23,805 nucleotides of DNA from Gammaproteobacteria bacterium (GTDB taxonomy: Bacteria; Pseudomonadota; Gammaproteobacteria; Steroidobacterales; JACDCP01): NCBI GenBank assembly GCA_013817465.1, contig JACDCP010000008.1, forward strand, positions 1-23,805. Direction: 5' to 3'. Position numbers and translations under genes: made by a program. Shown piece after piece: positions 6,523-14,437 of the stretch. The notes beneath the pieces were generated by a model. It ran no database searches and was not told the origin of the DNA. It saw only the letters and a program-made list of their open reading frames with translations. How positions within the stretch are numbered: the first letter of the stretch is position 1; each line of letters begins with the position of its first letter.

Positions 6523-7905
6523 TTATTCGGGCTGCGCATCCGATCCGACGGGCAGCCAGAGCGTGACGGCGACGCCGCCTTCGCGACGGTTCGCGAGCTG
6601 CAAACGCCCGCCGTGCGCCTCGACGATCTCGCGGCAGAGCGGCAGGCCGAGGCCGGTGCCGGTCTGCTTGGTCGAATAGAACGGCAACAGCGCGTTATCG
6701 AGCACCGGCCCGGACATGCCGTGGCCGCGGTCGAGGACACGCAAGCTGGCGCCCGCGGCCTGCGTCGCGATCTCAAGCTCCACGCCATCCGCAGGCGAGC
6801 CGGATTCGTGCGCATTCTTGAGGAGATTGATGAGCACCTGCTGCATCTGCGCCGGATCGAAGTGCGCAGGAGCCTCCGGCAGCGCACCCCGCAACCTGAA
6901 AGGCAAGGTGCGTCCCAGAGAGTCGACAAATGATCGCCAGTCGACTGCTTCGATGCGCGGCTGAGGCAGCTTGGCAAACCGGGCATAACCATCGATGAAC
7001 GAGCGCAGGTACGCCGACCGCTCCTCGATCGTCGAGAAAATAGCCTCGAGCGGAAAAGGGGACATTCCTGATTTGGCGACGCGCCCGGCAGCAAAATCAG
7101 GAATGTCCCCTTTTTCGCGCACGATTTGCCGGCCGGAATGCGCGAGCGAGACAATGGGTGCGAGCGAGTTGTTGATTTCGTGGCCGATCACCCGAATGAC
7201 CTTCTTCCAGATCGCCGCCTCCTGACGCCCCAGCTCGCGGGTGAGCTGACGGATCATGTACAGCTCGTGAGGCCGCGCATTCAGCGTGAACTGGCGGTGC
7301 GAGTAATGCCAGGTCTGGCGCTCGCCGTCGACGACCGTGGTCAAGAGACCGTCGCCATGCCGCTTGCCGACATCGCGGAGCGCCCTCGGCGCCGCATCGA
7401 GCACGGCAGCGAAGCGCGCTCCCTCGAGTTTCCGGCCCTGATACAGCAGATGCCGCGCGGCGAGATTGCTGTAGATGACGACGTCGCCGGGCGCGGTCAG
7501 AACGGTAGCGATCGGGGCGCGCTGTATTACGGTATCCAGTAGCAGCTCGCGCTGGTGGATGCCACGCCGTTCTTCACGCAACACGCCGACGAGCGCATTG
7601 TAGGTGTCGACGAGGTCGCCGAGCTCATCATGTCGCGCGCTCGCAATGCCGATGCTGAAGTCGCCATCGCGGAGATTGGCGACGCCGTTGCCCAGGGCGC
7701 GAATCAATCGCGCGATCGGCGCGGCAAAACGGCGGGCGCCGAGCCAGGCAAGCGGCAAGCTGACCGCGAATGCCGCGACGGCGCCGAGCCACAGGCTGCC
7801 GAGAAGCAGCGTCAGCAGCGCTGTCGATACCACGGCCGCGAGCGCAACCGAAAGGGCCAGCGCCAGCAACTTGCCTTCCAGCGAGAACCTGATTAATGGG
7901 GACAT
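6523..7905 (-). CDS. Sensor histidine kinase (NtrY-like) with internal REP insertion
   Basis: 460 residues. Two membrane segments lie at about 12-36 and 38-57, then a HAMP-like region (60-110), a PAS-like region (115-220), an H-box with the phosphorylated histidine in GHEINNSLAPI (His242), an N-box (QQVLINLLKNAHESG, about 355-368), a G1 box (DRGHGMS) and F/G2 boxes (LPFYSTKQTGTGLGLPLCRE). It should phosphorylate the sigma-54 response regulator encoded just upstream (7977-9308). Residues 264-285 are encoded by a palindromic repeat (7054-7114) inserted in frame between the H-box helix and the segment LEAIFSTIEERSAYLRSF. The chosen ATG at 7905 also lies inside another copy of that repeat, so the original start may have been lost or replaced. 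Ribosome-site spacing there is poor (AGGA directly before ATG). Confidence 0.85.
   Translation of the reverse strand: MSPLIRFSLEGKLLALALSVALAAVVSTALLTLLLGSLWLGAVAAFAVSLPLAWLGARRFAAPIARLIRALGNGVANLRDGDFSIGIASARHDELGDLVDTYNALVGVLREERRGIHQRELLLDTVIQRAPIATVLTAPGDVVIYSNLAARHLLYQGRKLEGARFAAVLDAAPRALRDVGKRHGDGLLTTVVDGERQTWHYSHRQFTLNARPHELYMIRQLTRELGRQEAAIWKKVIRVIGHEINNSLAPIVSLAHSGRQIVREKGDIPDFAAGRVAKSGMSPFPLEAIFSTIEERSAYLRSFIDGYARFAKLPQPRIEAVDWRSFVDSLGRTLPFRLRGALPEAPAHFDPAQMQQVLINLLKNAHESGSPADGVELEIATQAAGASLRVLDRGHGMSGPVLDNALLPFYSTKQTGTGLGLPLCREIVEAHGGRLQLANRREGGVAVTLWLPVGSDAQPE
7054..7114. repeat. REP-like palindrome inside the histidine kinase gene
   Basis: Perfect 21-bp inverted arms (7054-7074 and 7094-7114) with core GGGGACATTCCTGATTT / AAATCAGGAATGTCCCC enclose a 19-base GC-rich loop. 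The same core occurs at 7895-7974 and 14438-14490. Palindromes of this GGGGACA..TGTCCCC kind are typical of REP sequences moved by RAYT (Y1 transposase relatives) in proteobacteria; no such transposase is in the window. This copy is read through in frame by the kinase gene. Confidence 0.85.
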
Positions 7906-7974
7906 TCCTGAGTTATTTCTCGGTGCCGGGAAATCCGTTGCCCGACGGGAAGATAAATCAGGAATGTCCCCGTT
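7895..7974. repeat. REP-like palindrome spanning the kinase start codon
   Basis: Arms AATGGGGACATTCCTGA (7895-7911) and TCAGGAATGTCCCCGTT (7958-7974) pair with one mismatch around a 46-base loop. It fills almost the whole gap between the response regulator stop (7977) and the kinase. On the minus strand the AATGTCCCC of the left arm supplies the kinase ATG at 7905. The longer loop distinguishes it from the other two copies. Confidence 0.8.
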
Positions 7975-7976
7975 TA

Positions 7977-9308
7977 CTAGCGGATGCCGAATCTGTCCAT
8001 GCGCCGGTAGAGCGCCTGGCGGCTAAGACCGAGCTCGCGCGCAGCCTCGGCGACAATGCCGCCGGCACGCGACAGCGCGGCCTGGATTTCATTCGACCCA
8101 GGCACGTCATCGCCACGGGCTCCGGCCGACGATTTCGACTCGATGCCGAGATGAGCGATGCCGAGCCGCCTGTCGGGCGCCAGCAGCATAGCGCGGCGGA
8201 TGGTGTTCTCGAGCTCGCGCACGTTGCCGGGCCAGTCATAAGCCAGCAGCAGCCGTTCGGCCGCGGGCTCGAGCACGAAGCCCGCTGTCAGAAAATGTCG
8301 TGCCAGCGGCAGAATGTCTTCGCGCCGCTCCGCCAGCGGCGGCAGCTCGAGCTCGATGACGTTCAACCGGTAGTACAAATCCTCACGGAAGCGGCCCGCC
8401 CCGATAGCAGTCGCCAGGTTGCTGTTAGTCGCTGCGATCACTCGTACCCGTACCCGGCGCGGCCGGCTGCTGCCGAGCCGTTCGTACTCGCCGCTTTGCA
8501 GCACCCTCAGCAGCTTTACCTGGCCGTCCGGCGGCAGGTTACCGATCTCGTCGAGAAACAGGGTGCCGCCGTCCGCACTTTCGAAACGCCCGGTACGGCT
8601 CTTCGTCGCACCCGTGAACGCTCCCGCCTCGGCGCCGAAGAGCTCGGCTTCCAGAAGATCCGGCGGGAACGCGCCGGCGTTGACCTTGATGTATGGACCA
8701 TTGGCGCACGCAGAGTTGGCCTGCACGATGTCCGCGATCTTTTCTTTCCCCGCACCGTTCGCGCCGGTGATCAGCACCGGGACATCGGCATGCGCGACGC
8801 GAGTGGCGACCGAGATCACCTGCAGCATGGCGTCGCTTTCGAACACGATGCCCCGCAGGTCGTACTGGCCGGCGAGCTTTTCGCGCGCTCGTCGCCGTGC
8901 TTCCGTAAGCCTGCGGGACTCCCGTTCTGCTGCGCGCAGCCGCAGCAGGTTGCGCGCGCTGGTGAGCAGCCGATCGTTGTCCCAGGGCTTGCCGAGGTAG
9001 TCGGCAGCGCCCGCTTTGACCAGCTCGACGGCCGTTTCGAGGTGTGTCCACGCCGTGAGGAGGATGATCGGAATGTCGGGATAGCCGCTGCGGACACGAT
9101 GGAAAAGCGCGACACCCTCCTCGCCCGACGTCGTGTCGCGCGTGAAGTTCATGTCCTGAATGACGAGGTCGATGTCCTCGCGAGCCAGCAGGGAGAGGCC
9201 CTCTGCCGGCGAAGCCGCACTCAGAATGCGCAGCTCATGCAGCTCGAACAGCACCTGCAGCGCCGTGCGCACGCCCTGTGCGTCATCGATAACGAGGATT
9301 GTCTGCAT
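7977..9308 (-). CDS. Sigma-54-dependent response regulator (NtrC family)
   Basis: 443 residues in three parts. The receiver domain (1-120) has acidic residues in VIDDAQG, the phosphoacceptor Asp52 in VIQDMNF, LLTAW and Lys107 in LGKPWD. The AAA+ domain (about 150-380) has a variant Walker A GANGAGKE (182-189), the sigma-54 contact loop GAFTGAT (229-235) and Walker B GGTLFLDEIGNLP (248-260), plus the arginine-containing REDLYYRLNVIEL segment. A C-terminal Fis-type helix-turn-helix follows (AEAARELGLSRQALYRRMDR). The ATG at 9308 has AGAGGAG 9 bases upstream; the frame stays open further upstream but without family similarity. It lies downstream of an ABC export operon and upstream of its kinase, all on one strand. 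The intact GAFTGA loop means it can activate sigma-54 polymerase. The likely target is the -24/-12 promoter at 14279-14295. Confidence 0.93.
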   Translation of the reverse strand: MQTILVIDDAQGVRTALQVLFELHELRILSAASPAEGLSLLAREDIDLVIQDMNFTRDTTSGEEGVALFHRVRSGYPDIPIILLTAWTHLETAVELVKAGAADYLGKPWDNDRLLTSARNLLRLRAAERESRRLTEARRRAREKLAGQYDLRGIVFESDAMLQVISVATRVAHADVPVLITGANGAGKEKIADIVQANSACANGPYIKVNAGAFPPDLLEAELFGAEAGAFTGATKSRTGRFESADGGTLFLDEIGNLPPDGQVKLLRVLQSGEYERLGSSRPRRVRVRVIAATNSNLATAIGAGRFREDLYYRLNVIELELPPLAERREDILPLARHFLTAGFVLEPAAERLLLAYDWPGNVRELENTIRRAMLLAPDRRLGIAHLGIESKSSAGARGDDVPGSNEIQAALSRAGGIVAEAARELGLSRQALYRRMDRFGIR

Positions 9309-9486
9309 GGCCGGGGACTCCTCTTCCGATTGTACAAGGAGTCTCAGCGAGGCTCGTATTACCTTTCGAGCCCCCTCGCCCTGCTGACGTGAAGAGCGCT
9401 GGGGTGAGCGACGAGTGAACCGTTCTGAATCATCCAGTTTGCCCATTCACCCGGGCTTCTCCCCCGATTGCGGGCGAGGTACGATT

Positions 9487-10689
9487 TTACACGGTGCGCG
9501 TGGCGATGGCCGGGGCGATCGAGGCCGCGCGCCGGGCCGGGCCGAGCACGGCGAGCTGGCCGAGGATCCACAGTGCAAGGATTCCGAGCGGAATATAGAT
9601 GAAGTCCAGCTTCGGCAGCTCGAAAGTGCGGACCAGCCAGAGATTGAACGCGACGGCCAGCACGCTGCCGAGAATCACACCGCCGGTTGTGATCAGCCAG
9701 TTCTCGACCAGGAAGTAGCGCACGATGTCAAATCGGCTCGCGCCGATTGCGCGCCGCGTACCGATCTGCTTGGTGCGGCTTTTGACGCTGAAGCTCGCCA
9801 GGCCGACGATGCCGAGCGCCGTAATCGCGATCAGCAGGAAAATGACGGCCGTGAGGAGCACGGCCATCATCCGGTCACCGCGGTAACTCTCGGCCGCCAA
9901 CTCCTCCATGCTCCGCACGCCGCGTACCGCACGTTCACGATCGAGTTCGGAGAGCTTCTGCTCGACGATCCCCAGCACCTCGTCGCGCCTGCCAGGCTCG
10001 GTGCGTACGACATAACGCACGAAGTCCTGCTCGACATAAACCGGCAGCAGAACGACCTGGTCCAGCTCCTCCCAATCTACCCACGAGCCGTGCATATGTT
10101 CGATGATGCCGATGATCGTTAAGGGATCGCCTCCTCCACTGTAGATCGTGGAGCCCAGAGCATCCCCATCCGGAAAGAGGCGTTCGGCAAAAGCGGCGGT
10201 AACGAGGACAGAGTCGACATCGACGTTGTCCAGATCCATGTAGTCGATTTCCTCCAGCCGGAAGTTACGTCCCGCGGACAGCGACACTCCGAGGGTGTCT
10301 ACGGCCTGCTCATCAACCGTGAAGTGATTGCCGGCTACCTCCGGCCCCTCGCGTTCCGGTTCGCGAAAATAGCCGCTGGAACTGCCACCGCCGCTCAATG
10401 GAACCTGATTCATGACGGTAGCCGCCCTGACGCCCGGCATGTTGCGCAACAACTCCAGATCCCCACGCACACGCTCGCGATAGTTGAACTCGCCGGCGAA
10501 GTCGAAACTGTGCACCTCGAAGATGTTGGCGACGTCCATGCCGGTCGGACGCCCGATCAGATCGAGCCGCTGTTTCACGATATGCGCGGCATTGATGACC
10601 ACGGCGAGCGTCACCGCAATCTGCAGGGCTATCAGAACGGCGCCGGTCCTGTTGCGCAGCAAGGCGCTGAGGATAGGTCGGATCTCCAT
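9487..10689 (-). CDS. ABC transporter permease (MacB/FtsX type), second subunit
   Basis: 400 residues with the MacB architecture lacking the ATPase. Membrane segment 1 is at about 17-38, a large periplasmic domain at about 40-270, and a C-terminal FtsX domain has three helices (about 276-300, 332-353, 363-382). The cytoplasmic loop RTKQIGTRRAIGASR is the conserved coupling segment contacting the ATPase. ATG at 10689 follows the preceding permease stop by 11 bases, with AGGA about 10 bases upstream. It should pair with the permease at 10701-12020 and the ATPase at 12034-12747 to form a mechanotransmitting exporter that, with the adaptor, drives substrate through an outer-membrane channel. Substrate unknown; macrolides, peptides and lipoproteins are all known for the family. 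Confidence 0.88.
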   Translation of the reverse strand: MEIRPILSALLRNRTGAVLIALQIAVTLAVVINAAHIVKQRLDLIGRPTGMDVANIFEVHSFDFAGEFNYRERVRGDLELLRNMPGVRAATVMNQVPLSGGGSSSGYFREPEREGPEVAGNHFTVDEQAVDTLGVSLSAGRNFRLEEIDYMDLDNVDVDSVLVTAAFAERLFPDGDALGSTIYSGGGDPLTIIGIIEHMHGSWVDWEELDQVVLLPVYVEQDFVRYVVRTEPGRRDEVLGIVEQKLSELDRERAVRGVRSMEELAAESYRGDRMMAVLLTAVIFLLIAITALGIVGLASFSVKSRTKQIGTRRAIGASRFDIVRYFLVENWLITTGGVILGSVLAVAFNLWLVRTFELPKLDFIYIPLGILALWILGQLAVLGPARRAASIAPAIATRTV

Positions 10690-10700
10690 GTCAGTTCATC

Positions 10701-12020
10701 CTATTGAGTCTTCAGATGTGCAGCAGGCGGGATCCGGCAGGCGCGCCATGTCGGATAAAGACCCGCGGCGAGGCTCGAGAGCAACGCGATCAGAATCGCA
10801 GCGCCGACGAGTACGGGATCGAGATGCGCAAGCTTGCTGTACTCGCCTTCAAACGACCGCACGCCGGCGAGGCCCAGAAAAGCGAGCCCGAGACCGAGCA
10901 GGCCACCGGCGATGCCGACCAGGCCGATCTCGACGAGATACTGCGCGAACGTCGTGCCGCGGCTCGCGCCCAGAGCCCGCCGTAACGAGATCTGCGGCGC
11001 TTTGCCAGCAAACTTCGCGAGCAGCAGGCCAACGGTGTTCAGCACGCAGACCGCGAGGAACATGAACGCGAGACTGACGAGCACCCGGTTATCGTCCCGC
11101 ACGACCTCGCGCACATCGAGCCAGTCGCGGGCGGAGGTCAACCGATTGTTCAACGGCCGCTCGAAGCGGCCGAGGCGCTGTTGCTCGCGGACGTAATTGT
11201 CGAGGAACGCCTGGTATTCCCGCACCTGAGCGGGCGAGTCGAGCTCGGCCCAGTACTGGATCCAGACACATTCCGAATTCAGGAAGCCTGTGTATGAAGT
11301 GATGTCCTCGTCCTTCCAGCAGCTGGTGTTGCCCTCCGAGCGCCGGTCCGATGCCAATTCAGCCAGACTGAATGGTAAAAAAATGTCCTCCGTGTCGTTA
11401 AAGGGGCCGTTGTTCACATCGTAAATCTTCGGGATCGGATTCCATTCCTCGAGCACTCCGACGACACGGTAGATCTGGTCATCGAGTTGCAGATCGCTGC
11501 CAACGCTGTTGGCGCCGCCGAACACCTGCTCGTTGGTGCGCTTGGAAAGAACGACCACCGGGCGGGCGGTTTCGTCGACTTCAGAGCTCCAGGGTCCGCC
11601 GTACAGAAAGGGCACGCCGAACATGGAGAAAAAATCCGCATCGGCCAGCCGCACCCATGCCAGAAAAGGCGGCACCGCCTCGTTTTCCGACACAACGATG
11701 CGAGCGGAGTAGTACATAGCTGTCTCGTGGGTGGCAATGTCCGACTCGCGCAATGCCATCGCGTCACGGTACGTCAGCTGCCAAGGCGCCTGCTCGGGTC
11801 GCGCTTCCGAGACAGGTTGATTCGGATCCCAACTGTCGAGTTGCACAGCAAAGAGCTGACTGCTTTTCGCTGGGATCGGATCGGCGGACATCAGGTAATA
11901 GACCGTCAGCGCAGTCATGCAGACGCCGATACCGATGCCGATCGCCGCCACCATGAGAGTGCTCAGGATCGGATTGCGCTTCAAGCTAAGCAGCGCCAGT
12001 CTCAGATAGTAACGAAACAT
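10701..12020 (-). CDS. ABC transporter permease (MacB/FtsX type), first subunit
   Basis: 439 residues. An N-terminal membrane helix (about 18-45, PILSTLMVAAIGIGIGVCMT) is followed by a MacB_PCD periplasmic domain (about 46-305) that contains three cysteines (in NTSCWKDED, NSECVWIQYW and the TM region). Three C-terminal helices follow (about 313-335, 362-388, 403-422), with the FtsX coupling motif SLRRALGASRGTTF at about 345-358. It is 30% longer in the periplasmic part than usual short FtsX proteins, fitting the MacB group. It begins 13 bases after the ATPase stop. With the next permease it likely forms a heterodimer, one MacB-like core from two different chains. Confidence 0.88.
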   Translation of the reverse strand: MFRYYLRLALLSLKRNPILSTLMVAAIGIGIGVCMTALTVYYLMSADPIPAKSSQLFAVQLDSWDPNQPVSEARPEQAPWQLTYRDAMALRESDIATHETAMYYSARIVVSENEAVPPFLAWVRLADADFFSMFGVPFLYGGPWSSEVDETARPVVVLSKRTNEQVFGGANSVGSDLQLDDQIYRVVGVLEEWNPIPKIYDVNNGPFNDTEDIFLPFSLAELASDRRSEGNTSCWKDEDITSYTGFLNSECVWIQYWAELDSPAQVREYQAFLDNYVREQQRLGRFERPLNNRLTSARDWLDVREVVRDDNRVLVSLAFMFLAVCVLNTVGLLLAKFAGKAPQISLRRALGASRGTTFAQYLVEIGLVGIAGGLLGLGLAFLGLAGVRSFEGEYSKLAHLDPVLVGAAILIALLSSLAAGLYPTWRACRIPPAAHLKTQ

Positions 12021-12033
12021 GTGAGGCTTCCCC

Positions 12034-12747
12034 TCAGGCCGATGCGCGCGCTTCTATCGCCACAGCGGGCGGATCGAACGGCTCGAGATCGGACACCTTG
12101 CCATCTATGATGTGGATGCTGCGTGCCGCGCGCCGCGCGAGCTCCGGATCGTGCGTGACCATGACAATGGTGGTGCCGCGCGCATTGATGTCCTCTATCA
12201 GCTCGAGGATCTGCCGCGCCATCAGAGAGTCGAGATTGCCGGTCGGCTCATCGGCAAGCAGGATGCGCGGGCTGCCCGCGAGCGCGCGAGCGATGGCGAC
12301 GCGTTGTTGCTGTCCGCCGGAAAGTTGCGCGGGAATGTGCTTGCTTCGCGAGCCCAGGCCCACCAGGTCGAGCGTACTCTCGATACGCCGTCGCCGTTCG
12401 GCGGCGTCGAAGCCTCGGTAGCGCAGCGGCACGTCCACGTTGTCGAAAACGTTCAGGTCCGGGATCAGGTTGAAGCCCTGAAAAATGAAGCCGATTTTTT
12501 CGTTGCGCACGCGCGAGCGCCGCCTGTCATTCAAGCGGCCCACGTCCTCGCCGTCCAGCAGGTAGCTGCCGCCGTCGAAAGTCTCCAGCAACCCGGCGAT
12601 GTTCAGGAATGTGGTCTTGCCGGAACCCGATGGGCCGGTGACGGCGATGAACTCGCCTTCGCGCACGTGCACGCCGAAATCGCGCAACGCGTGAGTCTCC
12701 ACCAGATCGGTGCGATAGATCTTGCTGACGTGTTGCATCTTGAGCAT
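12034..12747 (-). CDS. ABC transporter ATPase (LolD/MacB type)
   Basis: 237 residues, a stand-alone nucleotide-binding domain. Walker A GPSGSGKT (38-45), Q-loop FIFQGFNLIP (about 88-97), signature LSGGQQQRVAIARAL (142-156), Walker B ILLADEPTGNLDS (162-174) and H-loop VMVTHDPE are all present, so it should be catalytically active. The sequence between Q-loop and signature matches the LolD/MacB/FtsE subfamily that works with FtsX-type permeases. ATG at 12747 has AGAGGA about 10 bases upstream. The gap to the adaptor gene before it (162 bases) is filled with palindromes, unlike the tight spacing to the permeases after it. Confidence 0.93.
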   Translation of the reverse strand: MLKMQHVSKIYRTDLVETHALRDFGVHVREGEFIAVTGPSGSGKTTFLNIAGLLETFDGGSYLLDGEDVGRLNDRRRSRVRNEKIGFIFQGFNLIPDLNVFDNVDVPLRYRGFDAAERRRRIESTLDLVGLGSRSKHIPAQLSGGQQQRVAIARALAGSPRILLADEPTGNLDSLMARQILELIEDINARGTTIVMVTHDPELARRAARSIHIIDGKVSDLEPFDPPAVAIEARASA

Positions 12748-12781
12748 CGAACTTCATCCTCTTGAGATTTCTTCGGGCAGG

Positions 12782-12909
12782 GGCCGACTTAAGTCGGCCT
12801 GCATCGTTGGCAATGGCGGGTTGAGACCCGCACTGCACAGCACATTCACAGGGCGGACTTCAGTCCGCCCCTTTCGCGCGGCCCGAATACGGCGGGTTGA
12901 AACCCCGCC
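12782..12909. repeat. Cluster of four different palindromes between adaptor and ATPase genes
   Basis: In 128 bases there are four hairpin-forming palindromes: GGCCGACTTAAGTCGGCC (12782-12799, perfect); GCGGGT-TGAG-ACCCGC (12816-12831); GGGCGGACT-TC-AGTCCGCCC (12851-12870, 9-bp arms); and GGCGGG..CCCGCC type (12891-12909), which abuts the adaptor stop codon. The last resembles copies at 14409 and 21405. They look like dispersed intergenic repeats collected in one place. Within the operon mRNA they would form consecutive hairpins and could affect processing or stability. Confidence 0.8.
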
Positions 12910-14229
12910 CTACTCATTGACGAGCACACTGGTGGCGCCGTCCAAAGCCGTGGTGTCCGAGACGATGACGACCTCGCCTGCGTCGAGTCCACGCAGGATC
13001 TCGACTTCGCTGACGCTGACGGCGCCGACGTCGATCTCGCGGCGCATAGCGATGCCGTCGTTCAGAACATAGGCGATACGGCCGCCGCCGCTGTCGAGAA
13101 ACGCCCCGCGCGCGAGCTTCAGCGCGTCGGGCTTCTGCTCCAGGATGACGCGAGCGGACACCCTCTGGTTCTGCCGCAACCCTTCCGGCACAGCGCCCTC
13201 GAATCGGATGCGGCCGGTGACCTGATTGTTCTGCACTTCCGGCGAGATTGCAGTCACCGTCGCCGGATAAGCCTCGCGCCCGTAACTTACCTCGGCATCC
13301 TGGCCGAGCGCGAGGTCGTCGCCGTAACTTTCCGGCACGCGGATCTCGACCTCGAAAGCGGACAGATCGACGACAGTGAGCAGCGGCGCGTTGAGCAGCA
13401 CGTTCGCTTTCTGCTGTACGGCCAGGTTACCGACGATGCCATCGACCGGCGAAACGACCGCGAGCGCTGCGACGCGCCGGTCCAGATCTTGCACGACGAG
13501 CTGCTGCCGGTCGCGCAGCAAGGCCGTGGTCTCGAGCTCGAACTCGAGCGTCTCGCTCTCGAGTCCCGCGTTCTGTTTGGCGTGCTCGAACCGCAGCCGG
13601 GCAGTGGACAGGTCATCCTGGGCTTCCTCAAAGTCCCGCTCGCTGATGACCTGATGGGCGATAGACGCCTCGGCACGGCGCAGCTCACGGTCCGCAGCCT
13701 CGATTTCGACCTGAGCGAGATCGATTTCCTGCTGGTTTTCGAGCTGCTGCTTGCGCGTCTCGATACGTTGGCGCTCCAGATCGATCCCGAGCGACTGCAA
13801 GGTCGCACGCTCGCGCTCGAGCTCATTGGTCAACTCGGGGCTCTCGAGCGTCGCGAGCGGCTCGTCCTTGCCGACTCGCTCGCCGGCCTGCACCTCGAAG
13901 GTAACGGTACCGGCCGCCGGCGCGTAAAGCGTGGGGCTGACCGCAGCGACCACGGTGCCTGAGACCGAAACGTCGCGCACGAACGGACCGCGTTCGACTT
14001 CGGCAAGCCGCAGCCGCTCGGCGGCCACGGCGAATTCTGTGCCTGAGTACGAACGCCAGGCCGGATAAGCGGCCAACAGCCCCAGAGCGACAAGCGAGAG
14101 GACAGCGGCGATGACGATCCAACGACGCCGCCGGCGTGGAGCGGGATCGAGCGGCGTGTCCTGGCCCGAGGTGTCCTGAATGGGTGCCGGTGAGCGCTTG
14201 TTGCGCCGGGGCAGCGTAGCGACGGGCAT
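12910..14229 (-). CDS. HlyD/MacA-type periplasmic adaptor subunit
   Basis: 439 residues. A cytoplasmic Arg/Lys-rich start is followed by one membrane helix (about 37-55, RRWIVIAAVLSLVALGLLAA). Then come a lipoyl-like half-motif (about 90-133, SPTLYAPAAGTVTFEVQAGE), a long alpha-helical hairpin (about 134-250, with Glu/Arg/Leu heptads), the second lipoyl half (SPVDGIVGNLAVQQKANVLL, about 258-277) and beta-barrel domains. This is the membrane fusion protein order. It should connect the MacB-type transporter downstream to an outer-membrane TolC-like channel, which is not encoded here. ATG at 14229 has GGAG about 10 bases upstream. It is first in the six-gene run and is preceded by a sigma-54 type promoter (14279-14295). 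Confidence 0.9.
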   Translation of the reverse strand: MPVATLPRRNKRSPAPIQDTSGQDTPLDPAPRRRRRWIVIAAVLSLVALGLLAAYPAWRSYSGTEFAVAAERLRLAEVERGPFVRDVSVSGTVVAAVSPTLYAPAAGTVTFEVQAGERVGKDEPLATLESPELTNELERERATLQSLGIDLERQRIETRKQQLENQQEIDLAQVEIEAADRELRRAEASIAHQVISERDFEEAQDDLSTARLRFEHAKQNAGLESETLEFELETTALLRDRQQLVVQDLDRRVAALAVVSPVDGIVGNLAVQQKANVLLNAPLLTVVDLSAFEVEIRVPESYGDDLALGQDAEVSYGREAYPATVTAISPEVQNNQVTGRIRFEGAVPEGLRQNQRVSARVILEQKPDALKLARGAFLDSGGGRIAYVLNDGIAMRREIDVGAVSVSEVEILRGLDAGEVVIVSDTTALDGATSVLVNE

Positions 14230-14278
14230 CGGCAGAATCTCCGGGTGCCGGCAAGCGGCGTTCGTCCTTGCCGCCCAG

Positions 14279-14295
14279 TTGCACAGCGCGTGCCA
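14279..14295 (-). promoter_or_regulatory. Sigma-54 (-24/-12) promoter of the ABC exporter operon
   Basis: On the minus strand TGGCACG-CGCT-GTGCAA matches the sigma-54 consensus TGGCACG-N4-TTGCA with a single mismatch, and the GG and GC dinucleotides have the exact required spacing. The predicted start is near 14269, about 40 bases before the adaptor ATG at 14229. The operon itself encodes a sigma-54 activator with an intact GAFTGA loop, which supports a functional role. Confidence 0.75.
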
Positions 14296-14360
14296 TCGCG
14301 CGAGTATGTTTAAATGCAGGATTTGTCGCGATATTTTTGGCGTTCCTGGGTCGCGCCGGG

Positions 14361-14395
14361 TGTCCGGCGCCGGACAGTCGGACAGCGAACGGACA
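14361..14395 (-). promoter_or_regulatory. Cluster of TGTCCG half-sites, candidate activator binding site
   Basis: A perfect 16-bp palindrome TGTCCGGCGCCGGACA (14361-14376) is followed by two further CGGACA copies (14379-14384 and 14390-14395), giving four half-sites in 35 bases. They lie about 92-126 bases upstream of the predicted sigma-54 start, the normal position for an upstream activating sequence. The candidate protein is the Fis-domain response regulator at 7977-9308 (inference). Confidence 0.55.
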
Positions 14396-14408
14396 CCGTA
14401 AGGCCCTT

Positions 14409-14429
14409 GGCGGGCTGAACCCGCCCTAC
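14409..14429. repeat. GGCGGG..CCCGCC palindromic repeat
   Basis: GGCGGG-CTGAA-CCCGCC (14409-14425) followed by CTAC. It is the same family as 12891-12909 and 21405-21426; these small repeats are common in gammaproteobacterial intergenic DNA. It lies between the activator half-sites and the REP-like copy that follows gshA. Confidence 0.75.
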
Positions 14430-14437
14430 CACGCCTG

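Noticed and set aside
7896..9392. 498-codon plus-strand open frame opposite the response regulator
   Set aside because: The opposite strand encodes an intact sigma-54 activator with all motifs; this frame is a GC-rich shadow.
9309..9446. N-terminal extension of the response regulator
   Set aside because: The receiver domain begins at the Met encoded at 9308 with a good ribosome site; the extension has no similarity to anything expected.
12782..12909. CRISPR-like repeat array
   Set aside because: The four palindromes differ in sequence and there are no regular spacers.
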